From Taeniopygia guttata (lineage: Eukaryota; Chordata; Aves; Passeriformes; Estrildidae), in contig NC_133032.1 of assembly GCF_048771995.1 (NCBI RefSeq), positions 16,310,501 to 16,374,500 on the forward strand: 64,000 nt of DNA, written 5' to 3'. Shown here piece by piece: positions 1 to 11,962 of this stretch (its first letter is position 1; every line of letters starts with the position of its first letter). The notes beneath the pieces were generated by a model that saw only the letters and a list, made by a program, of their open reading frames with translations, made no database searches and was not told the origin of the DNA. The position numbers and the translations under genes were made by a program.

Positions 1-3000
1 TTACAGTTGTGCAGCAGGATCCTAAAGACTACAAATGTGGGCAGAGAAATGCTCTAAACACAAGCTAATTAAAATTGACTTGGTTTCATTCAAATAGTGC
101 TGGGTAATGTGGCAATGCCAGCAGTGCCATGAAGAAAGTCTGAGACATCCTTGTGATGGTCTTCGCCATTGTGTATGACATACATGTTCAGTATTTATTT
201 TCAGCTCTAAAACTGAAGGCACAGTGGTTTGGGTGAGTTAGTGCCTACTCCAGGTTTTGATTCTCTTTCCTCAAACTGCTCTCCAGCACATTCAAGAAGC
301 AGCAGGTAAAATACAGTGGTTCAAGTTGAAATAACAGCTAGTTCCTGTAGCTTTAGTTTTGTTTTCTCCTGCAGCTGTGACCCCTGAGACTCTCCGATTC
401 TCCCATTCTGTGGTCAGCTGAGACAAGTTATATAGAAAGAGCTCTTTGGATAGAGCTGTGCTTACTGGTGGATGCTTTATTTTACAAACCAAATATCTAA
501 TACATATCCTATAACTAGCACTCTGATCTAGAAAAAAAAAAAATCACTATCAGTACAAACCTTAGTAAGATTTATTTTTAGTGCAAGTAACTATCATAGT
601 GAGCAGTGTTATTAAAAAGATATCAATACTCAAGACTCAAGTCTTCGGCTTGCTGGGTTCTCTCTCATTGCAGTAGTATATATGTCACAGCAAACTTTAA
701 ACATAGGATATGAAATGGAATTTTAGAAACAGCTCCAGCAAAGAGGGGTTGTCATCTCTCATTCCCCAACATACCTGTCATGCACAGCTCCAGGGAGGGG
801 CCATTCTGGTGAATTATACATCAGTGTCTACCTTGCTGGATTAAATTTAATAAATCAGAATTTCTTTGCTGATTGTTCACTCTCTCATAGATCCTCTCTG
901 CAGAAAGGTGAATTTAATAATTAGTTCTATTACATCCTCCTACAGCCCACCCAAGATGCTGTTCCCCAGAAATGCTCTGAATTAATACCCTGACCACATC
1001 TTCTGGCCACAGAACCACAAATGTTGAATGAAGGTTGGTGGAACATCAGTGAAACCTGCAATGAGCACAGCCGGCCTGCCAGCACATGTTACTAATGGTC
1101 TTTGCAAAATGAGTAAAACTCCCTATGTTACAGGTCCAAGAAATGTTGAAGATAAACATAGAAGAATTTCTTAAGTCTCAAGAATCTCCTGAGCCTCAAA
1201 ATAAAATATTGGCAGTTGAATTTCAATGTTGCATTTAAAAAAAGAAAGCCAGTTATTTATTGCCAGGAAGACTGAATAGAAGGAGTTTCCTCCCCTTTCA
1301 AGTCCCATTCCTGAAGTGTCCAAACCATCAGACTCACTTGCTACATTGTCAAATTTGTGAGTGAAAAAGAACAAGGGATGAAAGAAATGAGCTCTGTAGA
1401 ATTGTCTGAAATGGTGGTTCGAGACCATGCTGAATTTTTCAAGCACAAAAAACAGATGTCAGCTTGACAAGGAGGCAGGAGTCTCGATAACAGCACCCTA
1501 CTGAAAACAAAACTCTGTGAGTGCACTTTTCAGCTTCATAACTGCAGTACTGTTGGCATAGCTTTTACAGGATTTACAAGACTTTAAGACATAAACTTTG
1601 TGGTTATTGTTGATTTAACTGATTTCCAGTGCGAGAAACATACTGTTGCACAGTCTCTGTTTGCATCTGAGTGTTTCTTTACTCTGCAAGGACTTGTGAA
1701 AATGGGCCAGCTGGTTCAACCAGATTTGACACAGGCTGAGAGTTTTCAACAATAGTTATGTTCCTACCAGTTTCTTAAACATAGGGAGCCGGGGGAGAGA
1801 GGAGAAAGAAAGATCTTGCAAGATCAATCAAAGGAAAGGCTACAGCAAGAGATCACCCCTTATAAGCCTCCAGATAATCCTGTATAAGCCACACAAGACT
1901 GAAACCTGATGAATATATTAGTCACAAGAAAAGCCTTATTTTGAAGTTGCATCTTTCTTAAAGCCAAAGTCAGAGACACACACTGGGAGGTTCACTGGCT
2001 ACTTTAATACTAGAGTTCACAGCACAATTTTTACTCTGATACTCTAGTTTCTGTCTGACCAAGCAGTTCTATACAAAACCCCGAGTATTTGTTATACCTC
2101 TCTATGTATGCATAACATAACTAAAGTATTTTTCAGATAAGAGATGACCTTAAATACTTTGAAACTGAGCCCAAATGGGAGAGTATTTTTAATATTCAGA
2201 TTCCCTAGTTGTTGCTATAGGACATATGAAAGTACAACGCGAGCTACTTGCTATTTGCAAGGTAAAGAAAGAAGGTTTATTTTCTGACTCCAACTTTTAT
2301 ACTTTTCCAAAGGTCACAGTGGATTGGAGAGTGAATGGGCTACCTCTTCAAAGACATTGGACAAACCACTAGTACATTAAGTTTCTCTACCCCCATGAAG
2401 GAATGAAAACAATTTGTTGTTTAGAGAAATTGTGTGGGAAACTTTTCTAACAGAATGTAAACTCAGAAGGCTTTAGAAAATCTTAAGAATCAGGGTGACA
2501 CCTAGTATTTCTTAAATCATAGCTATATCTAAGAAAAGAGAGAAGTATACAGAGCCTAGAGTTTAGACTGCCATCTAAAGATAAACCAATGCAGTTTAAA
2601 AGCAAAATAGAAGCATTCTGTGTATCTTTCATACTGAAGTATTAGTTATATTAGAAAAAGCAAAAAGGAGAAGCATGATCTTACACATAGATGAGCTCTT
2701 TCCTTCAGTTATTAATACTTTCAAATAAATAAGGCAGTATTTTGAGATTCCGTCAGTACAAATATTGCTCAACACCATCTAGATTTAGAATATACACAGG
2801 AAAAAAAGTAATAAAACATTAAAAGTTAAAATAACATTTTATGAAACAAATTGAGCTCCAAAAATTCAGTTATTTTTATATAGGTGTGAATTATAATTAT
2901 ATCAAAAAAGTGAAAACAAAATAATGAGATAAAATAGAACATAGAATTTAGATATAGGGTATAAATTACACCACAAAAGAGAAAATAATTTGTAGCCAAA

Positions 3001-6000
3001 TTTAAAGCTTATTTTGATATTTCCAAATCAAAACATTCAGTTTTATTTTGAAAATAAATTTCTCATTAAAAAGAAATTTACAGGACAAAATGCGTATGAA
3101 GTGAAACATTTATACTAATGAAAATATTTTGCATTAACAGGAACTGATTTTATTTTTCTTTTAAATAGAAATTACTGCATTTCATTTAAACTGAATGTCA
3201 CCCCCCCTTATTTTTAATTTAGGTTTTGAATTCAATAATACATTGTTCAGATGTACCAAGAAAAAGCAAACTTATGACTGAAGTATTTCCTATCCGTAAG
3301 GCCTAAGGCAAGTGGGAAAAAGAAATTTTAATTACTCCAATCCAAGCAAACAAGTAATCTATCAGAAGCAATCACCAAACTTCATGCTATTCTAAGATGA
3401 TTAAAAGAATAGTACCTGATGAATAGAAAGCTTTAACTGCATCTGCACTGGAGAAAGACCTGACAACCACCAGCTCAAAAATCTGATCTAATCTGAAAAT
3501 TGCTATCAGCCTGATCACTTCTAAAACGGTTTTAAAAACATCATTAGCAACTGGTAGCTTGTCACTGTTTTGGCAGCTATTACTAAGGTATTCACTTTGA
3601 CAGAATACTGATGGAATTAGACATATTCAAGATGCATATCAGTACTCTCTGGGAAGATAAACAAAGTGTTTGTTCTTTTCATTAGTAGGCTAAAGTGTCT
3701 TTTTTCTCAGGAGTTGGAACCAGACTGGCTGATTTCCTAGGTGTCACAGCCAGAGCTATTTCAGAATTTGGTTCCTAGGTTTTCTAATTGCAAAACTTGT
3801 TTTGTATTTCTGATTTTTGGAACAGAAGGATGAAAAGCTATTCACAGTGGCTTTTAATGCAGCAAATACTATTGAGAGATAAATAGTAAAATAAGGGACT
3901 TTCAACTACACATCCTTTAGAAACAAACTGTTAAAAAGATGATAATTCCTATATAATTCTTAATGTTATTATTACAGCAAAAGTTACTGAGGATGTACTC
4001 ATTTAAAGGACAAACCACTTATTTCTGTGTCTTCATTTAAGTAGTAATGTAGTACAACTAGTGGTCAGAAGTCAACTTACTGATTTCAAAAGATTCTGTG
4101 TCTGCATTTAGTACCTCCTTACACTGTTAGTCTTAATATTTTCAATAAGACTTTAAACAAGAAGAATGCCTTTGTCAATTAATCTGAAGTGCACTGAGAT
4201 AATTAAACAATCATGTTCCCTCTGAAATGAACATGCTTTTGATGAGGTTCATGAACAGAGTTCTTAAAAGCCACTCCACATATTCACTTGGTGTATCCTT
4301 GCCTCCAAGCCAGCACTAAGGCAGAGGTTTACAATGACTGTGATACCATCTAAAATGTCGAGCTGGCAAGTCCATAGCCTTCCACCAACGCTTGGCGGGC
4401 AGGTCTTGAATGTCACAGCATGGGAAGCAAAACTGGGTAATTCTCAAGTACAGCTATGCTGAATCATAGGAAACGAAAGAGAACTTCACTTTCATTATAG
4501 ACTTTCTCTACATTGAGGTTTAAACCTCTAATAGCAGAGTTACAGGCTGAGCCTGAAAAGCTGTACTTTAGTATGGTCACAACAACTGCAGTTTAGGTTA
4601 CAAAAAAGCTGATTACAGCAACTGGATTTAAACATGAAAATAAAACCACAGAGCTACTCACATGGATGTCTTATGGGATGAGTAGATGAGTACAGAAAAA
4701 CATCACAAGACATAACAGGAAGGACAGCAGAGTATTTGCCTTAAGGCACAGTTTAGCTCAGATACATTTATTGTCCCTATAGCTCTAGGTGGAGATCATA
4801 GCCCTGTGGTAATGTGTCCTGGTAGTGTAAATTATGCTGTATTTGTAATCCTTCCAAAGACTGGTGTCCTAATGAGACTTTGGAAGACTTAGGTCTAAGG
4901 AGACTTAGGCTGTCAGCAGGAGCCCAAGTCCTTGCATGTGCTAATGTGTCCTATTTGCAGGTCACACAATGACCTAATGTGCCTTTGGAAGACCTGTTTT
5001 GGAAGCATGGATGTGCACTGGATGATTTTGGCTGTGAATCTTTATACAGAGTCATTCCCCAGTGCTTGGGCTGACATTCCAAGCCACTGAGCATTTTTAA
5101 GTAGCTGGCCATTTTTTAACACCAGTAATAGCCAGAAAATGTTTCTTGCTCCCTAGCTCCTATGCTTCTTCCCAGAACTACTTCTGAGATGCAGACTAGG
5201 CAACATTGCGCTCTGCAGTAACAAATGATCAATAACTTGTCTATTTGTGCTTTAATTGTTTGACTCGTACTGTTATTTTTCAGCATCCGTTTTCCAACCC
5301 AAACAACTCCCCAGTACAGGCTGAAGTAGGAATTTTAAACCTGAGCAGTTCATCTCTGTGTCATTTCACTCTTGTTGATTTGATAGTTTTGTCTCTGCTG
5401 TGAAAGTTTTGCACACATGGTGTAACTACCCAGATTTTCTGGGAAAATACTAGAACCAGTTCCATAAACATAGCAAAACCCTTGGAAATTATTCCAGAAA
5501 TAGTATCTTTCAGGCATGTATGAAAAGGCATGTGATGTGGAAAAGAAGTTGAGTTGAAATAAATGGCAATATGCCATGCTCTACTAATAAGTTGATTTAC
5601 TTAACATTCAATTCACATTAGACTTCACAGATGTTCAAAATATGACCAAGTTAACTCTACTGGAATCAGACTCTGCATATTTGGCCTCACTATGCAGTAC
5701 TGCTTCTCTGTGTGCCACAAAGCCTTAGTTCACTTTCACAAATCGAGGCAGAAGTGTTGAGCTGGTTATGCTTGGTGTAGGCTCCTTCACACTTATTTCA
5801 GGCGACGGAAATGAGCACAGCTCTGCCGACACTGGAACCATACTCACAGACACTATTACTGTGAAATTTGACCCTTTCTGGGTATAGGGGAATTTAGAAA
5901 AATTACAGGATAGGAGGGCAATAGTAAAGTGTTATCTTTAAACTTGTTTGAGTGCCAGTGTGGTTATATTTGAAGATTTTATTAGATGTCACAAGGTGAG

Positions 6001-6895
6001 AGCTACATAGCTTGTTCATCACTCTCCTTAGCTTATTCCTAGCTAACAAAAGCCTGTAGTCATAAAAAGTTGTTATTGTGCTTGTTCACAAAGTTCCTTT
6101 TGTACTTAAATACATGCACATAAAAAAGAGAGGAATTCTTTGAGCCATCTTCTCTTTATAAATAAGATACTGTGACTTAAAGCTCCTTCAAATCAGTGCA
6201 AAAATACATATTCATCCATTTGTCATTATGAAGTTCATGTGAAAAAAACCTGTAATCAGTCACAGCCATGGCCTTTTCTAAATTTTCTGCACCCTGTAAT
6301 CTGTCCACTAACCACACCTCTCTGTGGGTTTTTTCTCAAGCCCCGAGCTAGGCACTAGGAAACAATCAAAAATATTTTTCTTCTTACTTCAAAATTAATT
6401 GAATTAAAGGTACAAAATTAGAAACTTTCAATTTAGAATTAGATTAAATTTTTGATGATTAACTGTTAAAATAAAAGTTTTAAAGGAAAAAATTATCATC
6501 AAATGAAAAAAAACCCACCATATTTCATGCCAGTCATTTCTATCCGTGATTTTTCTGCCTAGGGAAAAACCAGTTTTAGAAAATATTCTTGCAAAGAAAA
6601 GCACTTAGAATAGATTTAAAGTCAGTAGGTATATCTGGCTCGTCTTTGTTGGACTTATGGACTGTAGAGGAGATCCAGAGCTTTTGTAGGTAGTAGGTCT
6701 GAAAATCTGTTCAAACCTCTGTTTTATCTAACAGGTGCAGCCATCAATGCCTCATCACATCTCAATAAAACTATTATTCTATAAAACATACTTAAATTGA
6801 ATGTATAAATTTCTTATATACCCCAAAGTTCCACTGTTCATCTTCACCAAAGACTGTATTTTATCTTGCTCTAGAGGCTTCTTTCTGTTTTGCAG
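1..6895. other. AT-rich noncoding stretch
   Basis: No coding exon or recognised transposon was seen. Short open frames occur on both strands but lack splice context and resemble no family I know. Small features: an A run near 530-542, a 14-bp perfect palindrome GATCTTGCAAGATC at 1812-1825, and degenerate near-repeats of CTAATGTGTCC / CTTTGGAAGAC between about 4800 and 5000. The rest reads as unique intronic or intergenic DNA. Confidence 0.6.
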
Positions 6896-7023
6896 TCATT
6901 TTATTTAGCCTGTCAAGACAACAGTGTGAGGTCACCATTGTGTCATCTGTTAAACCTCTTTGGGTTAGTGAGTCTGCAACTCACTTCAGCTCAAATATTA
7001 TTAGAACATGCTCAAAAATGAAG
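6896..7023 (+). other. Candidate exon with near-perfect splice sites
   Basis: Seen: a pyrimidine-rich acceptor (CTTCTTTCTGTTTTGCAG) ends at 6895. A consensus donor AAG|GTAAGT starts at 7024. The enclosed 128 bp are fully open in one frame. Two bases complete an upstream codon, 42 codons follow, and the exon ends in phase 0. The peptide includes QQCEVTIVSS and ends CSKMK; I do not recognise it. The other two frames contain stops. Its exit phase is compatible with the candidate exons at 45,189 and 53,193, but those are 38-46 kb away. Known caution: vertebrate introns carry many pseudo-exons with good sites, and 42 open codons arise by chance fairly often. It may be a coding exon, a noncoding exon or nothing. 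Confidence 0.22.
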
Positions 7024-7689
7024 GTAAGTCAGGCCAAGTCATACTTCCCCAGCATAGGACAGGTTCTATGATCTATTAGTATCAGATTTACTATTACAGA
7101 TAATACAGCTATTATTCTCTCCTAGGTTTATTATAGAAGTCCTTAGAAGCCATTTCAAGCTAATCTTAAAATATTTGCATATGAATATCTGAATTTACAC
7201 TAAAGTCAGCATATCTACGTGGCATGAAATCATTTCACTTATAGTACTGGAACAAATGTGGGGAAAATGCCTGTAATCTGAAGACAAAAGTACTTTGTAT
7301 GACATATTTTCTAATTGGTAAAACATGGAGAAATTATGAGTAGCACTGGATACAGCATGTGTTCAATTTCTTATGAAGTTTTTTGAAGTGAACACTTTTA
7401 CAGTCTTTGTTGATAAATATGTGATCTGCTTATTTCCAAGAAATCCTGGGCTTTATTTACTTCCGTATTTTTGCTATACAATTGCATTTAGTTTGGCATC
7501 TCTCATACAAACCATATTCTCTTAACTAAAAAAAACCAACAAAACATAGTAAGTTTTTAGCTGACTGTTGATAAAGGTACTTCCAAGCTTGTCTTCAGAA
7601 AGGAAAGGAAATCTAAATATTGCTAGATGTCTGCATAGATATGAGTTAGGTCCTCAGAATTTCTTTAGCCTGTATTTTCTTAAATATTA
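7024..7689. other. Noncoding spacer
   Basis: AT-rich sequence between the candidate exon and the CR1 fragment. Nothing recognisable was seen. Confidence 0.5.
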
Positions 7690-8030
7690 TAATTTCGTCC
7701 CAATATCAGACCCTAAAGAATGCCAGTACTCACTGACTCCAATTGGACATCAAACCACTGACCACAACTGTTTGAGTGTGACCGTCCATCCAAGCCCTTA
7801 TCCACTGAGTACTCCATCCATCAAATCCACACCTCTGAAGTTTAAAGACAAGGATGTCGTGCAGGGCAGTGTCAAGTGCTTTTTGATAGGTAGATGATGT
7901 CAATCTTTCTTTCCTCATCCACCACTGCTGTAAATCCATCATAGAAGGTCATCAAATTAGTCAGTTATGACTTGCCTTTAGTGAAGCTTCCTTATTTTCC
8001 ATGTGCTTTTCACATATTTCCTCAGGGGTG
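7690..8030 (-). mobile_element. CR1 LINE fragment, reverse-transcriptase region (dead)
   Basis: Reading the minus strand gives pieces of the RT domain of a CR1/Jockey-clade LINE. They come in the expected order: FTKGKS then [21 protein letters not shown], then in a shifted frame [30 protein letters not shown], and [10 protein letters not shown]. These match the family pattern of a KGKS/LTNL block, a KAFDTVPH-type block, and a GFDG..WIR.WL block. The GVPQG-type block that follows carries a stop in place of its glutamine. At least one frameshift and two in-frame stops (after KGKS and in the GVPQG-like block) show it is inactive. The 5' and 3' parts of the element are missing. I infer an old, 5'-truncated and internally eroded CR1 copy; the exact subfamily is unresolved. 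Confidence 0.85.
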
Positions 8031-10281
8031 GAAATTGACCTCTCCACCCTGTCCCTGAATTTTTTTTTCCTTTAAGCAGGTTTTGCATTTGAATTGAGTA
8101 ATGTTGCACATCAGCAGATATAGCCTCATTTAAAGACCTGAAAATTTCCAGACTCTAGTAAGTAATCTGTTCATTCCTTTTCAAACAAATCCTATTAGTT
8201 CATTTCAAAATACATTCATCCTCTTAAACTACAGTAATGTTGTTCTGCTGTGAAGGCCACTATGAACTGATACCATTTTTGGGAGGCTGGGATGTTCAAC
8301 CAGCAGGAAATTAATGAAATCAAGAGGGAAAAGAAGCTGATTTTGTGCCAGTGCTTGGAATATCAGTTCTGCCAATTGACTGTCATCCACTACTAACAGA
8401 TGTGCTATAAAAGCAGATGAATTTTATTGTTAGCATATTGCTTGGCAGCCAGAACCAATTACAGAATGGAGAATTGAACCTTTATAACACAAGAATTTGC
8501 ATATGGACATTACGTGTACTTACATATAGTGATAAGTATTTTCAAATTGGTTAAAGGAAGGCCTGAATAAACTCACATAATGTTAGTATGCATTAGCATA
8601 GCTCCTTATTTCACACATAATACAGAATATTTTCACCATTATATTTTAGTCTGATGCTTTATTTTTGCTGACCATATTTCATACTCTTTATAAATGATTT
8701 TCAAGATAGAATACACTTGGATTCCTCACAATAAAAATGTATAATGATTTCCAGGAGGAGAAAAACCTTTTCTTTAACAGAACATGAGTTAAAAAAGCAG
8801 AGCTTGGTTTAGTTATATCACATTGAAACATTTACATTTAAAATAAGTTCTAATTCATACAGTGGTATCTTAAAATACTTTACTGTAAGTCTTGAAACAA
8901 ATGTTTCAAAACTAATTTATATACTACATATATTCATACCTGTACACAAACACATTTCATTTTAAGTTAATCGCATTACTGGCAATATTTAAAAGAATTA
9001 AATTTGGTTTTACTAACGGCAGGAGCTATTAGAACATTTTCTCTTAAGTCAGATATTGAAAACTTTCACGTAGATGCAGTATGTAGAAATACCCTCACTT
9101 TCTATCAAGCAAATAAATAAATATTTCTATACAAATTTAATTTGCTTTATGTTTACAAATATGTAGCGATAACTCCTTCCTTTCCTTTGGGAAGTCCTTC
9201 CTTCCCAAATTACATTACATTAAACATACTTCCTTGCTATGACAGAAAATTACAGTTATACAATGTAACATGGGCTAAATATTGAAATATTTTTACACCA
9301 AAAGTCTCACTGACATACACTGGACATTTACCTGGGGTAAAAAAACCCCAAAAAACTCCAAAACCCACCCTTTAGATTTTTTACTTATTTGGTTCTGGAA
9401 CAACCCAAACAACCGTATGTACTTAATCTATCTTTAAAGTTTTGCTCTGTTCTTTCCTCAAATGTTGAATAAATATTTGTTTTCTGTAAAATATATACCC
9501 AAGCTGAAGAACATAAGGTCTGCTTTGGCTGTTTTGTTGCATTCCTGTCATGCAAGACATTCATGTGTCTGATTTACCTAAGCTGTGAAGCAAAGCCAGT
9601 GCTGCTGCAGTACACTCTTTTTACAAACAAGTCTAAGATAATCTAAACACATTGCTGAAATTCACTGATCAGGTCTGATCATCTTACATTCCAAGCACTG
9701 CCAAATCCTCATCCACAGCTTTAACAAATTGAGTTTTCCCCATTCTGTATGTTCAGAAAGCCACAGCAATGGTCAGTCTCCCAATCTGTGGCTTTTAGAT
9801 ACTTTTATCCTAGACCCCCCTAAAATTATAGTCTTTCACTGAAGACTGTGATTGGGTAGATTCTGGTCTCCATAACATAATTTATTAATTTTCAAGGAAG
9901 CACATTTATACACTAATATGCTAAAAAGGTAAAGCTTATTATCTGCTTTCAATTAATAAAACATATTTGTTCAACATTTGTTCAATATTACCACAGTTTG
10001 CTCAATAAATGAGAACTTCACTGCAAATTTTTAAAATAATAGAAAAAGTAGAAGGAAAATATTTATTAGATAGTCTCTGCCTGTAGACAGACAAATTTTC
10101 AACAAGAACAGATTTTTAAACAAAGATTTATATTATTTATTAACTCTAAAACTGGGCATAGAGTGGTAAAAGAGGCGAGGAATGGACATGAACAAAAAAG
10201 GCCTTTATTTTCACAGCAAAATTTATGGACAGCTTTCAGTTTTCACTTCAAACCTCCTAGGTTCATAAGTTTGTTTGGTGG
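8031..10281. other. AT-rich noncoding stretch
   Basis: Unique-looking AT-rich DNA. Short A/T runs only, for example an A/C-rich patch at about 9340-9370. No recognisable gene or repeat was seen. Confidence 0.55.
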
Positions 10282-10337
10282 TTTTTTTTTTTTTTGTTTT
10301 GTTTTTGGGTTTTTTTGTTTGTTTGTTTGTTTTTTTG
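10282..10337. repeat. T-rich low-complexity tract with (GTTT)n
   Basis: A run of 14 T is followed by GTTTT, GTTTTT and (GTTT)3 units. It is simple sequence. Open frames crossing it on either strand are low-complexity artefacts. Confidence 0.9.
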
Positions 10338-11840
10338 GTAAATGATGAAAATTCAGTTTTCCAAAGGTAAGATAGAACTTTAAGAAAAAAACTCCAAGAC
10401 AACCAACCAGTTTATGAGAGTAATCTGTCATTGAAGAACCACTTTGATAGCAAATATTTGACCAGCCTGAACAAGGACCGTGCTTTTCTAGTGAAACTAT
10501 TTCAATTTTCAACACATTTTGCTGCTCCCTTCCACTTTCCCCAGTGGTGGACACAAGAATCATGGATTCCCACTCAAGTCTGAGTGCCTTGCTGTACCAC
10601 TTCCCAAGGTGTAGAGTCTCTGGGGCTCTTTGAGTAGCTAGACTGAACATTTTGAACATTGAATAATTTCATTGAAATGGTTGCTATTTGGTTTTTCATT
10701 TTTAAGAGAGTTGTGATTTTGCTCCCTAACCAGTATTGTAGCAGTAAAATAATACATTTCACAAAATACTCCAGAAAGAGCTAGTTCACTTAACAGAGCA
10801 CTGTAAGATTATTTAATCTAGGATAACATCATTCTTTTATTGTCTACGATTATCTCTTGAAAAATATTACTCGTCTTTCTTCCCTGCTGTCTTTGCAAAG
10901 TACTCCCTCCCATGAAAAAATATAATTTCACAAGTGCTCACTGACTTAGCAAGACATATCTTGGGTTATAAGGGAATTGCAGGTGCAACTAATGGTCTAT
11001 TCTCGATGTTTTGTGCTGTTTTGCATGACAAGTACTGGGAAGATCAGTCATGCTGTGAAGCCTGGATGTAGTAGGCAGACTTGTATGTGTTCATGCCATC
11101 AGCTGGATACAAAATGGAAGCAAATAAAAAACAAGGAAAATGGGTGGATAGAGCAAACTAAGGCAAACAGATTACTCACTTAGAATTATTACTGTTGGTG
11201 GCTTATTTTCTGCTTCCTGCTTCATTCATGTTGACTTTTAGGGTGTAAATGGGAATAATTTTGGTCCAATTTAGGAAGGTTTTATTTAGCTTCTTTTCTG
11301 GCTTCTCTGTGTGTGGAAATGAACAAGAGTGTGAATTGCTGCAGTTCTTTTTTATTTTGGAAAACAAAATCCACACAATTCTTGGAAACTGAGGAGTGAA
11401 TAGGAGGTATTCTATATATTCCCTTAATCAGACTGCCAGTAGTAGCTTCTGCTTTGAAAGGGCTGCTTTAAAAACAACATGAAATCTTACAACCAAGCTA
11501 ATTCTAATTCCTACTTTTGTTACTAAGTGACAAAGGAGAATGAACACTGTTCAGAAATATTATTTGAAAGCCTATTTCCTTATTAAATGGCAAACAAGCT
11601 TTCAAAGTGAAAGGCGAATGGACTTTGTTGATAGGAAGGCCTAGTGAGTACTTTAGGAAGGAAGGGTTTTCAAGAGCATCATAATGCCTGAAGTCATAAT
11701 TCCTGAATCCAGGAAGCTGGATTTGTTGACCAAAATGTTCAAAATGGTTCTCACAAAGACTTATACCCTTAAGGACTTAAGTTATCCCACTTCTTGCGAG
11801 AAAGTAAAATTGATGTTATTAATCAAGCAGTAAGTTGCAC
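10338..11840. other. Noncoding stretch
   Basis: AT-rich unique sequence. No coding, RNA or transposon signal was recognised. Confidence 0.5.
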
Positions 11841-11853
11841 AATAAGTGTGCTT

Positions 11854-11900
<47 letters not shown>

Positions 11901-11924
11901 CACACTTATATAAGCACACTTATT

Positions 11925-11960
<36 letters not shown>

Positions 11961-11962
11961 AA
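11841..11962. repeat. Twin AT-microsatellite palindromes (cruciform-prone)
   Basis: Left arm AATAAGTGTGCTTA (11841-11854) is followed by a long (TA)n run. Two tandem copies of TAAGCACACTTAT follow at 11897-11909 and 11911-11923. The second copy, extended to 11924, is a 14/14 reverse complement of the left arm. A second unit, TTTG(TA)16CAAA at 11923-11962, is a 40-bp perfect palindrome that overlaps the end of the first. Such AT-rich inverted repeats are known to extrude cruciforms or hairpins and to be unstable. The tandem right arm suggests a past slippage or hairpin-mediated duplication (inference). Confidence 0.93.

Noticed and set aside
10243..10659. 138-codon minus-strand frame
   Set aside because: A large part is a Lys/Gln/Asn low-complexity readout of the T-rich tract, and the remainder has no recognisable features.
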